Below, piece by piece: positions 28,402 to 37,718 of a DNA stretch of 64,000 bases. The notes below the pieces were generated by a model. That model searched no databases, was not told the DNA's origin, and saw nothing but the letters and a program-made list of their open reading frames with translations. Position 1 is the first letter of the stretch; each line of letters starts with the position of its first letter. Both the position numbers and the translations under genes were made by a program. The stretch comes from Chloroflexota bacterium (lineage in GTDB: Bacteria > Chloroflexota > Dehalococcoidia > Lucifugimonadales > GCA-002723415): contig PBKN01000005.1 of the NCBI GenBank assembly GCA_002721445.1, positions 62,001 to 126,000 of the forward strand, in the 5' to 3' direction.

Positions 28402-28419
28402 ACGAAGGGATTCTTATTT

Positions 28420-29607
28420 ATGAGTACTCCAATAATAATGCCTCGGCTAGGTGATTTTATGACTGAAGGTGTTATTACAAAAATATACAAATCATCTGGA
28501 GATTTTGTTAAACAAGGCGAAATCATAGTTGAAATTGAAACTGAAAAAATTAATTATGACCTTGAATCAATTGAAGAAGGAATATTTTATACTGATACTA
28601 ATATAGGTGACACTATATTAGTTGACGATATAATAGGATATTTACTTTTAGAAGGTGAATCCCCCCCCGAATTAAATACAAAACCCAATAAATATCAAGA
28701 TGATTCAAAATCTCAAATAAAACATAATGAAATAGATAAAAGTATTAAACCTGAAGAACAAAGTAAAATTATCCCATCAACACCTAGTGCAAGAAAATTA
28801 GCAAAAAAAATGAATGTAGATCTTTCATTAATAACTCCTACTGGACCAAGTGGACGAATTTCAGAAGAAGATGTAGAAAATCATATAAGACAAAATGACT
28901 CTACAGATATCACACCAATAAAACCATCAAAAATAGAAGATATTACTGGCATACGTAAATCTATTGCTGATCATATGCTGAAAAGTATATCTACTACAGC
29001 TCAATTATCATATTTCCTAGAAATCGATGTGACTGAAGCACAGAGAATAAGAAGATTAAAGTCTAAATCTCTTACAAAACCTATATCTTTAGGAAATGTA
29101 ATAATTAAAGCTTCAGCTAAAGCATTAAAAAAGAACATTAAATTAAATAGCATTGTAAATAATAAATCAAATGAAATCTTATATTTTGATCAAATAAATA
29201 TAGGCTTTGCGGTCGCACTTGATAATGGATTAATAGTTCCAGTAATAAATGATGCTGATCAAAAAAACATATTTGAAATAAATTCCGAAGTAATCGAGCT
29301 AGCTAATAGAGCCCGTGCTAATAAACTTGACCCTAAAGAAGTAACTGGTGGAACTTTTACTGTAAGCATACTAGGTACTGTAGATGGGTTTACTCCAATT
29401 TTAAATAAAGGTCAAAGTGCAATTTTAGGACTAGGCAGAACTTTAAAAAAGCCTGTAGTAAAAAATAACGAGATTGTTATAAGAGAAATGGCTACAATAA
29501 GCTTAACTGCCGATCATCAATCTATTGATGGTGCAGATGCAGCTAAATTCTTAAGAAATATACAACAAATTATAGAATCCCCTAAAAGTATTTTTGAGGA
29601 AAACTAA
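28420..29607 (+). CDS. 2-oxoacid dehydrogenase E2 component (dihydrolipoamide acyltransferase)
   Basis: The 395-residue protein has three parts. A single lipoyl domain spans 1-80, with the lipoylation Lys in EIETEKINYDLES. A peripheral subunit-binding domain follows at about 125-160 (TPSARKLAKKMNVDLSLI and GPSGRISEEDV). The catalytic core carries the active-site His and Asp in TADHQSIDGADAAKFL. The linker is Lys/Gln-rich. It forms the core of the 2-oxoacid dehydrogenase complex. Its stop overlaps the next start (TAATG). Substrate is unresolved. Confidence 0.93.
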   Translation: MSTPIIMPRLGDFMTEGVITKIYKSSGDFVKQGEIIVEIETEKINYDLESIEEGIFYTDTNIGDTILVDDIIGYLLLEGESPPELNTKPNKYQDDSKSQIKHNEIDKSIKPEEQSKIIPSTPSARKLAKKMNVDLSLITPTGPSGRISEEDVENHIRQNDSTDITPIKPSKIEDITGIRKSIADHMLKSISTTAQLSYFLEIDVTEAQRIRRLKSKSLTKPISLGNVIIKASAKALKKNIKLNSIVNNKSNEILYFDQINIGFAVALDNGLIVPVINDADQKNIFEINSEVIELANRARANKLDPKEVTGGTFTVSILGTVDGFTPILNKGQSAILGLGRTLKKPVVKNNEIVIREMATISLTADHQSIDGADAAKFLRNIQQIIESPKSIFEEN

Positions 29608-30545
29608 TGAGATACAATAGGCTCGGCAGGACTGGCTTAAAAATATCAAATTTATGCTTAGGTACCAATATGTTTGGGGCATCATATGTTCCAAATAGTG
29701 AAGCTGAATTTGTAATTAAAGAAGCATATGAACAAGGAGTAAATTTTATAGATACAGCTGATTTCTATAATGAAGGCGAATCTGAAAAAATTATAGGTAA
29801 AACTATAAAAAATAAACGTAATAATTTTGTTATAGCTACGAAAGGATTTATGCCAACTAACAAAGACATCAACTCAAAAGGATTATCAAGAAAACACATA
29901 ATTACTGCTGTAGAAAACAGTCTTAAAAGATTATCTACAGATTATATTGATCTATACCAATTACATTACTGGGACCCTGACTGCCCAATAGATGAAACAA
30001 TAAACACCTTAAATGACATGGTGCATCAAGGTAAAATACGTTATTTAGGATGTTCTAATTTTGCTGCTTGGCAATTATGTAAATCTCTATGGATAAGCGA
30101 CAAAAGAAATTTTGAAAGGTTTGAATCAATACAACCTGAATATAATTTTCGTCAAAAGGATATTGAAAATGAAATCATGCCTTTATGCACAGATCAAGAA
30201 ATTAGCATAATACCTTATCAAATTCTTATGGGAGGATTACTTACTGGAAATTATGCTAAGGAGTCAGAACCAAATAAAAATTCCCATTTGGCATCTGCCC
30301 ACGCTCAAAGGGCAAAAAATAAATATTGGAACAATGATAATTTTAATATGATTGAACAATTAAAATCGATTGAACAAAAAACTGGCTATAATCCTATATC
30401 ATTAACTATTGCATGGACTTTATCTAAACCTGCAGTTTCTTCTGTAATAGTGGGTGCAAGTAAAAAATCTCAAATACTTTCTAATGTAAAATCAGCCAAT
30501 ATCATACTTAATCAGGAAATATTAGATCAACTTGATTCTTTGTAG
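29607..30545 (+). CDS. Aldo/keto reductase
   Basis: The 312-residue protein is an AKR-fold NADPH oxidoreductase. Catalytic residues are in sight: Asp in NFIDTADFYNEG (with the Tyr), Lys in FVIATKGF and His in YQLHYWD. The C-terminal cofactor-binding part reads SSVIVGASKKSQILSNV. It resembles the YajO/Tas group of AKRs. It is translationally coupled to the E2 gene through a 1-nt overlap, so it may act on a product of that pathway, but no specific substrate is supported. Its 3' end overlaps the convergent GNAT gene by 19 nt. Confidence 0.9.
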   Translation: MRYNRLGRTGLKISNLCLGTNMFGASYVPNSEAEFVIKEAYEQGVNFIDTADFYNEGESEKIIGKTIKNKRNNFVIATKGFMPTNKDINSKGLSRKHIITAVENSLKRLSTDYIDLYQLHYWDPDCPIDETINTLNDMVHQGKIRYLGCSNFAAWQLCKSLWISDKRNFERFESIQPEYNFRQKDIENEIMPLCTDQEISIIPYQILMGGLLTGNYAKESEPNKNSHLASAHAQRAKNKYWNNDNFNMIEQLKSIEQKTGYNPISLTIAWTLSKPAVSSVIVGASKKSQILSNVKSANIILNQEILDQLDSL

Positions 30546-31144
30546 ATCTTCAATTGAGTTTGATAAATTTTATAAAATTCTTCTTGATAATTTGAATTTA
30601 ATATTGAATTAGTAGTCATTATTAATGCATCTTCTCTATTGTCAAAATAATAATTTTTTCTAATACCCACTTCATTAAAGCCAAATTTACTATATAATTT
30701 CTTAGCAGAATAATTAGATATTCTAACTTCTAAAGTTACTAATTCAGCCTTCCTATTAATTGCACTATCTATAGCACCTATCATTAGAAACTCACCCAAA
30801 CCACAATTTCTATAATCTTGATCTATTCCTATAGATACAATATGAGCTTCTCCTAAGATATACCACAAACCAATATATCCAACTATCTTAAAATTAGTTT
30901 TATAATACGGTAATAGCCTGAAAAATCTTCTCAAAAAAGTATGCAAAAATTTATCATTTTTCTCTTCCATAGAAATAATAAAATATTCAGTATTAGTTTT
31001 TTTTAATTCTTTACTAAAATCTGTTCTAGATGAATTACTCAAAAATATCTGTCTATCTAATACCTCACATTGCTGCACATGTTTATTTTTCATACGCTTA
31101 ATATGAAATTTTGTATTTGGTATTTTTTTTGAAAAAAAAATCAT
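30527..31144 (-). CDS. GNAT acetyltransferase, RimI-like
   Basis: The 205-residue protein has a GNAT fold. The acetyl-CoA loop reads RNCGLGEFLM in place of the usual R/Q-x-x-G-x-G/A. The C-terminal half has the RimI pattern: VTLEVRISNYSAKKLYSKFGF, then RKNYYFDNREDALIM. RimI-type enzymes acetylate the N-terminal Ala of ribosomal protein S18. The N-terminal extension (about 60 residues, Lys-rich) is longer than usual. It is convergent with the aldo/keto reductase gene and overlaps it by 19 nt. Confidence 0.8.
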   Translation of the reverse strand: MIFFSKKIPNTKFHIKRMKNKHVQQCEVLDRQIFLSNSSRTDFSKELKKTNTEYFIISMEEKNDKFLHTFLRRFFRLLPYYKTNFKIVGYIGLWYILGEAHIVSIGIDQDYRNCGLGEFLMIGAIDSAINRKAELVTLEVRISNYSAKKLYSKFGFNEVGIRKNYYFDNREDALIMTTNSILNSNYQEEFYKIYQTQLKIYKESS

Positions 31145-31257
31145 TTATTTCCTCTAGTAAATTAAAAATATGAAAAATTATTCATGTAATGAATTTTATG
31201 AAATAAAGCCTATAAAACACCTTGCATATTGGTTAATGTATAAATAAAATACTCAGA

Positions 31258-33027
31258 ATGAATATTATACTAAGATTAACCAAGATGGCTACACGTCATA
31301 AATGGAATCTTATTCTAGCATATGCATGTATGCTAGGTGCTACGACATCCTTCCTAATAACTCCAAAATTTATTGGTAAGGCTGTAGACAAAATAGCTGC
31401 CTCATACAACGATGGAATAATACCAACTAGTTTAATTATTGAAACTGTAATAGCTATAGTATTATTAATGTCTATTAGAGGCTTCCTATCATTTTGGCAA
31501 ACATCTTTAGGAGAAAATCTATCCCATAAAATAGCTTATAGTCTTAGAAATAAGTTCTTTAATAAAGTACAAACAATTAGCTTTGATTTTCACGACAAAT
31601 GGCATACAGGAGAATTGATTTCTAGAGCTATTTCAGATATTGAGAACGTAAGAATGTCTATAAATATGGGATTAATGAGAGCACCATATTTTATTGCTAT
31701 GTTTGTAATTGTTTCTATATTGCTTATTAATTTACATTGGATGTTAGGGATTATAAGTATAGCATTTATGCCTATAATATCATTTAACTCAATTAATGTA
31801 CGCCTAAAAATGCGACAGCTACTACGTAAAATACAAATAACTACAGCAGAACTAAGTACAATATCTCAAGAAAATTTTTCTGGTGCTAGAGTAGTCAGAT
31901 CATTTGCGAGTTCAAAATATGAGCAGTCTAAATTCGATTCAAAAAATCAGGAAATATTCTATCAAACTATTGATGCAGAAAAATTAAGGGCAAAAAATGC
32001 TACATTTATGCGATTTGCATTTACTGTATCAATAGGTATAGTACTTTTAATCGGAGGTAGATTAGTTATAAATAATGAATTAACATGGGGGGAACTCACT
32101 CAATTCATTATATATATGCAAATTTTATCAATGCCGGTAACAATGGCTGCATGGCTAGTAAATGCCTATGCAAGAGCTGTATCTTCAGGCGAAAGACTGT
32201 TTGAAATCCTTGATGCAAAATCTAAATTAAAAGAATCAACTAATACTCTAAAAATAGAAAAAAGTAATGGGCATATAATTTTTGATAATGTCTCCTTTAG
32301 TTATGATAAAAACATTTCAATAATAAAAAATTTAAATTTTGAAATTAAACCCGGAGAAAAAATTGCGATCATCGGTACACCTGGTAGTGGTAAAACAACA
32401 ATCGCAAATTTAATTCCAAGATTCTATGATGTAACAGATGGGAAAATCCTTTTAGATAATATTGATATAAGAGAAATTAATTTAAATTCTTTAAGAAAAA
32501 ACATTGGTTTAATTCAACAAGATATTTTTTTATTTGCCACTACGATAAGAGAAAACATAGCTTATGGTAAAGAAAATGCAACTATAGAAGAAGTAATCAA
32601 TGCTGCAAAAACTGCTCAAATACATAATTATATAGAGACTTTAGATAAAGGATACGACACTATAATAGGTGAAAGAGGTACAGACTTATCTGGAGGACAA
32701 AAGCAAAGAATTGGAATCGCAAGAGCAGTAATTCTTAACCCTTCAATTTTAATTATGGATGACACAACATCTAGCGTAGACACAGAAACAGAATCTTTAA
32801 TTAATGATTCATTAAAAACAATTATGGAAAATAGAACCACATTAATTATATCTAATAGAATTAGCACGGTACAAAAAGCTAATAAAATTTTTGTAATTGA
32901 AAAAGGTGAAATAATTGAAGAAGGACGCCATCAAGAATTATTAGAAAAAAATGGTAAATATAAAAATATATACAACCTCCAGTTAAAGCCTACAGAAAAC
33001 AAAGCAACAACTACTATTAATAAATAA
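31258..33027 (+). CDS. ABC exporter half-transporter with degenerate ATPase site
   Basis: The 589-residue protein is a type IV (exporter) ABC half-transporter: six transmembrane helices (about 1-310), then an ATP-binding domain. Walker A is GTPGSGKTT, the Q-loop is LIQQD and the signature LSGGQKQR is canonical. However, the Walker B segment is ILIMDDTTSSVD, with Asp where the catalytic Glu belongs, and the switch is ISNRIS, with Asn for His. It therefore supplies the degenerate site of a heterodimer with the following gene (14-nt gap), whose own motifs are complementary. The family exports lipids, drugs or peptides; substrate is unknown. Confidence 0.92.
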   Translation: MNIILRLTKMATRHKWNLILAYACMLGATTSFLITPKFIGKAVDKIAASYNDGIIPTSLIIETVIAIVLLMSIRGFLSFWQTSLGENLSHKIAYSLRNKFFNKVQTISFDFHDKWHTGELISRAISDIENVRMSINMGLMRAPYFIAMFVIVSILLINLHWMLGIISIAFMPIISFNSINVRLKMRQLLRKIQITTAELSTISQENFSGARVVRSFASSKYEQSKFDSKNQEIFYQTIDAEKLRAKNATFMRFAFTVSIGIVLLIGGRLVINNELTWGELTQFIIYMQILSMPVTMAAWLVNAYARAVSSGERLFEILDAKSKLKESTNTLKIEKSNGHIIFDNVSFSYDKNISIIKNLNFEIKPGEKIAIIGTPGSGKTTIANLIPRFYDVTDGKILLDNIDIREINLNSLRKNIGLIQQDIFLFATTIRENIAYGKENATIEEVINAAKTAQIHNYIETLDKGYDTIIGERGTDLSGGQKQRIGIARAVILNPSILIMDDTTSSVDTETESLINDSLKTIMENRTTLIISNRISTVQKANKIFVIEKGEIIEEGRHQELLEKNGKYKNIYNLQLKPTENKATTTINK

Positions 33028-33041
33028 GGTTCATTATAATT

Positions 33042-34847
33042 ATGAAATATCGCCCACAAGGAACTTCTACAGATAACCAGATAGAAGAAATATTTGGCAA
33101 AGCTTATGATCACAAAGTAATAAGTAGGCTTATACCTTTTCTAAAACCTCAAAAAAAATTACTCCTGATGGCTTTCAGTGCAATGCTAATATTTGTAATT
33201 ACTCAATCTTCATTTCCATATATTATTAAAATAGGAATAGATAACCATATTTTAAATCAAGACATTGAAGGATTAACTTGGGTATTTATTGCTTTTATAT
33301 CAATTGCATTCATAAACTGGGTATCTGGCTATCTCCAGGAAATATTTGCATCTAGAATGAGCCAAGGGGTATTACAAAATTTACGAAGTAAATTATTTGC
33401 CCATTTACAAAAACTACCAATGTCTTTTTATGACAAGACTGAAGTGGGCCGACTAATGTCTAGAATGCACGGAGACGTAGGTCAATTGCAAGAAGTTGGA
33501 GCTCTAATCGTAGCAACTTTGGGTGAACTATTAAGCTTAATTGGGATAATTGTATTCTTAATGATAATGAGCTTTAAATTAGCAATAATAACTTTAATCG
33601 TAGTACCAGTTCTATTTATACTACTTATAGTTTGGCAAAAATTAGCAAAACGGTTATACATAGAAAATAGAATCTCACATTCTGTTACAATAAATAATTT
33701 AGCAGAAACTATTAATGGGTCAAAAATAATTCAAATATTAACAAGACAAAAAACAAATATGAACTCATTTGACACTAAGAATTCACACCTTTTAAAAACC
33801 TCTAAATCAGCTACATATGTGTCATCTGGAGTATTACCTGGAGTTGATTTTTTAACAAGTATAGCCATTAGTTTAGTCATATTTTTTGGATCAAAAATGA
33901 TTGGACAATCTTTAGACATAGGTGTGTTAATAGCATTTGTAATGTATGTGCAAAGGTTTTTTGATCCCCTAAGGCAAATAACAATGTCTTACACACAATT
34001 TCAAAGAGCAATGGCTTCTGGCAATAGAATATTTGAAATTATGGATATAGAACCAGATATCATTGACGCAAAACATTGTAAAAAATTAACTAATGTAAAG
34101 GGCAATATAGAATTTAACAACCTAAGCTTTAGCTATGCAGCTAATAAACCTGTACTAAACAACATTAATCTAAAAATTAAAAGCGGTGAAACCTTAGCAA
34201 TTGTAGGGCATACTGGTTCAGGAAAAACTACGCTTATCTCTTTGCTATCACGTTTATACAACCTCCCCTTAAATAATGGCTCAATAAATATTGATGGTAT
34301 TAATATCCAAGATATAACCAGAGATTCATTATTAGATCATATGGCAATAGTATTACAAGAACCATTTTTATTTTCTGGAACAATTATGGACAATATTAAA
34401 TATAGACTTACTGAAGCATCAGAAGAAGACGTGATAAAGGCATCAAAAACAGTTAATGCTCATCAATTCATAAAAGATTTAGAATTAGGCTATAAAACTC
34501 CAATACTTGAAAGAGGCTCAAATTTAAGTACTGGACAAAGACAACTAATAAGTTTTGCAAGAGCAATATTATCTAACCCTAAAATATTGATCTTAGATGA
34601 GGCAACTGCAAATATTGATAGCACAACAGAGGACCTTATTCAAAAAGCCCTGAAAAATTTAGTATATGAGAGAACAGCGATAATAATTGCACATAGGCTG
34701 TCCACAATTCGAGAAGCTGATAATATAGCTGTTATGGACCAAGGTAACCTAATCGAAGTAGGTAATCACAAAAAATTAATACAATCTAACGGCTTATACA
34801 AAAAATTATATGACTTCAACTATGATAGTATTGAGATTGCTCGTTAA
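33042..34847 (+). CDS. ABC exporter half-transporter with canonical Walker B
   Basis: The 601-residue partner of the preceding gene has six predicted membrane helices and an ATP-binding domain. Walker A (GHTGSGKTT), the Q-loop (VLQEPF), Walker B (LILDEATANID with the catalytic Glu) and the switch His (IIIAHRLS) are canonical, while the signature reads LSTGQRQ instead of LSGGQ. In the heterodimer this degenerate signature faces the degenerate Walker B/switch of the partner. The other site has a full set. The layout matches BmrCD and TM287/288-type exporters. It ends 8 nt before the convergent ruvB stop. Confidence 0.93.
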   Translation: MKYRPQGTSTDNQIEEIFGKAYDHKVISRLIPFLKPQKKLLLMAFSAMLIFVITQSSFPYIIKIGIDNHILNQDIEGLTWVFIAFISIAFINWVSGYLQEIFASRMSQGVLQNLRSKLFAHLQKLPMSFYDKTEVGRLMSRMHGDVGQLQEVGALIVATLGELLSLIGIIVFLMIMSFKLAIITLIVVPVLFILLIVWQKLAKRLYIENRISHSVTINNLAETINGSKIIQILTRQKTNMNSFDTKNSHLLKTSKSATYVSSGVLPGVDFLTSIAISLVIFFGSKMIGQSLDIGVLIAFVMYVQRFFDPLRQITMSYTQFQRAMASGNRIFEIMDIEPDIIDAKHCKKLTNVKGNIEFNNLSFSYAANKPVLNNINLKIKSGETLAIVGHTGSGKTTLISLLSRLYNLPLNNGSINIDGINIQDITRDSLLDHMAIVLQEPFLFSGTIMDNIKYRLTEASEEDVIKASKTVNAHQFIKDLELGYKTPILERGSNLSTGQRQLISFARAILSNPKILILDEATANIDSTTEDLIQKALKNLVYERTAIIIAHRLSTIREADNIAVMDQGNLIEVGNHKKLIQSNGLYKKLYDFNYDSIEIAR

Positions 34848-34855
34848 ATATAAAT

Positions 34856-35884
34856 TTAATCAAAAAGAGTAGCTTGATTCAACCCTTTTTTTTGAGGAAA
34901 TTTAATTCCTAAATGTTCATAAGCTCTTTTTGTAACCATTCTACCTCTACTTGTTCTATCTAAAAATCCTAACTGAAGTAAATATGGTTCATATACTTCT
35001 TCTATGGTCTCAGCCTCTTCGCTGATAGAAGCTGATAATGTATCTAGGCCCACTGGCCCACCTGAAAATTTTTCAATTATAGCTTTTAATATCATATAAT
35101 CAACTGAATCTAATCCAAGATCATCAATTTCTAATTTACGAAGAGATTCTTGAGCAATCTTCTGATTTATTGAATTGTCATCTAAAACTAAAGAATAGTC
35201 ACTTACTCTCTTAAGTAACCTATTTGCAACTCTAGGAGTGCCCCTAGAACGTTTTGCAATTTCATTAAATCCTTTAGGGTCACCATTTATTTTTAATATA
35301 CTTGCTGATCTTTGAACTACAGTAGACATATCATCCAGATTATAATAATTAAGTCGACTAATTAGCCCAAATCTATCTCTTAAAGGACCAGTAACCATAC
35401 CATATCGTGTTGTAGCACCAATGATAGTAAAAGGTTTTAGACTCAACTTCATATTTCGAGCCTTTAGACCTTTATCCATAACCCATGAAACAAAAAAATC
35501 TTCCATTGCAGAATATAGTACTTCTTCGACCACCCTACTCAAGCGATGAATTTCATCTATAAATAAGATATCACCACTCTGTAACTGAGTTAAAATTGCT
35601 ACCATATCTCCTGAACGTTCAATAGCTGGGCCAGAAGTCGTCTTAATTCTCACTTCCATCTCATTTGCTAATATATTAGCTAGAGTTGTCTTACCTAAAC
35701 CAGGAGGGCCATATAATAAAACATGGTCCAGTGGTTCTTTTCGCTTTTTTGAAGCCTTTATAGCTATACTCAAGTTGTCTTTTATACTATCCTGACCTAC
35801 ATAATCTTTTAAACGCTTAGGTCTAAGACTTTTATCAGATTTGTCGTCTTCTAATATATTTCCTGAAACAACACGCTTTTCCAT
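34856..35884 (-). CDS. ruvB: Holliday junction branch migration helicase RuvB
   Basis: The 342-residue AAA+ motor has LRPKRLKDYVGQDSIKDNL, Walker A GPPGLGKTTLA, Walker B ILFIDEIHRLSR, sensor 1 IGATTRYGMVTGPLRDRFG and the C-terminal winged helix ending in GRMVTKRAYEHLG. It drives branch migration with RuvA. RuvA and RuvC are not adjacent, which is unusual but seen in several phyla. The ATG start has a GAG-type ribosome binding site upstream. A perfect TTGACA occurs on the minus strand at 35946-35941, 62 nt upstream of the start, without a clear -10. Confidence 0.97.
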   Translation of the reverse strand: MEKRVVSGNILEDDKSDKSLRPKRLKDYVGQDSIKDNLSIAIKASKKRKEPLDHVLLYGPPGLGKTTLANILANEMEVRIKTTSGPAIERSGDMVAILTQLQSGDILFIDEIHRLSRVVEEVLYSAMEDFFVSWVMDKGLKARNMKLSLKPFTIIGATTRYGMVTGPLRDRFGLISRLNYYNLDDMSTVVQRSASILKINGDPKGFNEIAKRSRGTPRVANRLLKRVSDYSLVLDDNSINQKIAQESLRKLEIDDLGLDSVDYMILKAIIEKFSGGPVGLDTLSASISEEAETIEEVYEPYLLQLGFLDRTSRGRMVTKRAYEHLGIKFPQKKGLNQATLFD

Positions 35885-35962
35885 AAAACTCTCACTAAAT
35901 ATTGAAAAAATCTTTCAGTAATTTTTTCACAAATCAAAAGTGTCAATAATCAATTATCATAT

Positions 35963-35976
35963 TATAATACTATAAT
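35963..35976 (+). promoter_or_regulatory. Tandem TATAAT boxes upstream of the cobalamin gene run
   Basis: Two perfect TATAAT hexamers (35963-35968 and 35971-35976) lie 70-83 nt before the ATG at 36046. No good -35 stands at the right distance, so I treat them as candidate -10 elements in an AT-rich gap. The 161-nt gap (35885-36045) shows no cobalamin-riboswitch B12 box. Confidence 0.3.
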
Positions 35977-36045
35977 ACTTATATTAAAAAATTACTCAAT
36001 AAGGTTAAAACTATATTATTATATATATATTTATAAGGAATTCAT

Positions 36046-37698
36046 ATGCAAAGTAAATCAAAAAAAGAATGGAATGAACAAACACTTAATCCTCTTAAAA
36101 GTCGATTTAAAGAGCGAAAAGAAAACTTTGATACTGATTCGGGAATACCTATAAAACCTTTATACACTAATGAAGATAACAACTTTGAATATTCCAAAGA
36201 TTTAGGATATCCAGGTGAATACCCATATACTCGTGGTGTACAAGCAAATATGTATAGAGGTAGATTATGGAGCATGAGGCAATACGCTGGACTTGCTTCA
36301 CCTGAGGAATCTAATAACAGATATAGATATTTATTAGATCAAGGGCAGACTGGATTAAGCGTTGCATTTGATTTGCCAACACAAACTGGCTATGATTCTG
36401 ATCACCCCATGTCACTAGGAGAAGTAGGAAAATCAGGAGTTCCAATATCAAGTTTGTCAGATATGGAAATATTATTTAAAGATATCCCTTTAGAAAAAGT
36501 TAGTACTTCTATGACTATCAATGCAACCGCTCCTATACTTTTAGCTTTATATATCGCAGTAGCTAAGCGTCAAGGAGCAAACATTAATGAACTAAAAGGA
36601 ACTATTCAAAATGATATCTTAAAAGAATATATAGCTCGTGGCACATATATATATCCACCCGAACAATCAATGAGACTTGTAACTGATATATTTGAATATT
36701 GTAGTAAAAATTTACCTAAATGGAATACAATAAGTGTTAGTGGTTATCATATACGAGAAGCAGGATCAACTGCTATTCAAGAATTAGCTTTTACATTTTC
36801 TAATGCAATAACATACGTAGAATATGCCCTTGAAACGGGTCTAAATATAGATGATTTTGCAGGACAATTATCTTTTTTCTTCGTAGCACAAAATAATTTA
36901 TTCGAAGAAATTGCTAAATTTAGAGCTGCAAGAAGAATTTGGGCTAATATAATGAAAAACAGGTTCAAAGCTAAGAATCCTCGTTCATGTATGCTAAGAT
37001 TTCATACACAAACAGCAGGAGTCACTCTAACTGCTCAACAAACTGACAACAATATCATACGTACCACTGTGCAAGCTTTAGGGGCTATACTAGGTGGGAC
37101 TCAATCATTACATGTAAATTCAAAAGATGAAGCCTTGGGGCTCCCAACAGAAGAATCTGCTCAAATTTCTCTTAGAACACAACAAATTCTTGCTTATGAA
37201 TCTGGTATAAGTGAAACTGTAGACCCATTAGCTGGCTCTTATTATATTGAAGAATTAACAAATGAATTAGAGAATTCTGCTATGGAATATATAAATAAAA
37301 TAGATCATTTGGGAGGAGCATTAAAGGCTTTAGATAGAAATTTTCAAGTTGATGAAATTCACAATAATGCTTATAAATTACAAAACGAAATTGATGATAA
37401 TAAAAGAATTGTAGTAGGTGTTAACAAGTTTCAATCAGAAAAATTCAAAATAGATAAAATACAATCTATTAATCCCCTAGAAACTAAAAAACAATTGAAG
37501 CGTCTTAACCAAACCAAAAGTAAACGATCTAATAAAGAAGTAAAGGCCTCTTTAAAGACTTTAAAAGAAATAGCAACTACAAAAGAAAACATTTTCCCGC
37601 AAATTTTAAAATGTGTTGAATGCTATGCAACTTTAGGTGAAATATCAAATGTATTACGTGAAGTATTTGGTGAATATACACAATTAAATTCTTTATAA
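36046..37698 (+). CDS. Methylmalonyl-CoA mutase, catalytic large subunit (split form)
   Basis: The 550-residue protein is the substrate-binding barrel half of a B12-dependent acyl-CoA mutase. It has [71 protein letters not shown] and [18 protein letters not shown]. The residues that distinguish methylmalonyl-CoA mutase from isobutyryl- and hydroxyisobutyryl-CoA mutases are Tyr80 (RQYAG) and Arg198 (IARGTYI). These align with Tyr89 and Arg207 of the Propionibacterium enzyme, and His235 (GYH) sits 37 residues after Arg198 as it should. The B12-binding domain is absent and is encoded separately at 39325. The ATG follows an AAGGAATT ribosome binding site. Confidence 0.94.
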   Translation: MQSKSKKEWNEQTLNPLKSRFKERKENFDTDSGIPIKPLYTNEDNNFEYSKDLGYPGEYPYTRGVQANMYRGRLWSMRQYAGLASPEESNNRYRYLLDQGQTGLSVAFDLPTQTGYDSDHPMSLGEVGKSGVPISSLSDMEILFKDIPLEKVSTSMTINATAPILLALYIAVAKRQGANINELKGTIQNDILKEYIARGTYIYPPEQSMRLVTDIFEYCSKNLPKWNTISVSGYHIREAGSTAIQELAFTFSNAITYVEYALETGLNIDDFAGQLSFFFVAQNNLFEEIAKFRAARRIWANIMKNRFKAKNPRSCMLRFHTQTAGVTLTAQQTDNNIIRTTVQALGAILGGTQSLHVNSKDEALGLPTEESAQISLRTQQILAYESGISETVDPLAGSYYIEELTNELENSAMEYINKIDHLGGALKALDRNFQVDEIHNNAYKLQNEIDDNKRIVVGVNKFQSEKFKIDKIQSINPLETKKQLKRLNQTKSKRSNKEVKASLKTLKEIATTKENIFPQILKCVECYATLGEISNVLREVFGEYTQLNSL

Positions 37699-37718
37699 TA
37701 TAAAATTCAGGAGAAAAT

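Noticed and set aside
35885..36045. Cobalamin riboswitch ahead of the B12-dependent genes
   Set aside because: The gap is only 161 nt, almost all A/T, with no B12-box-like GC-rich segment.
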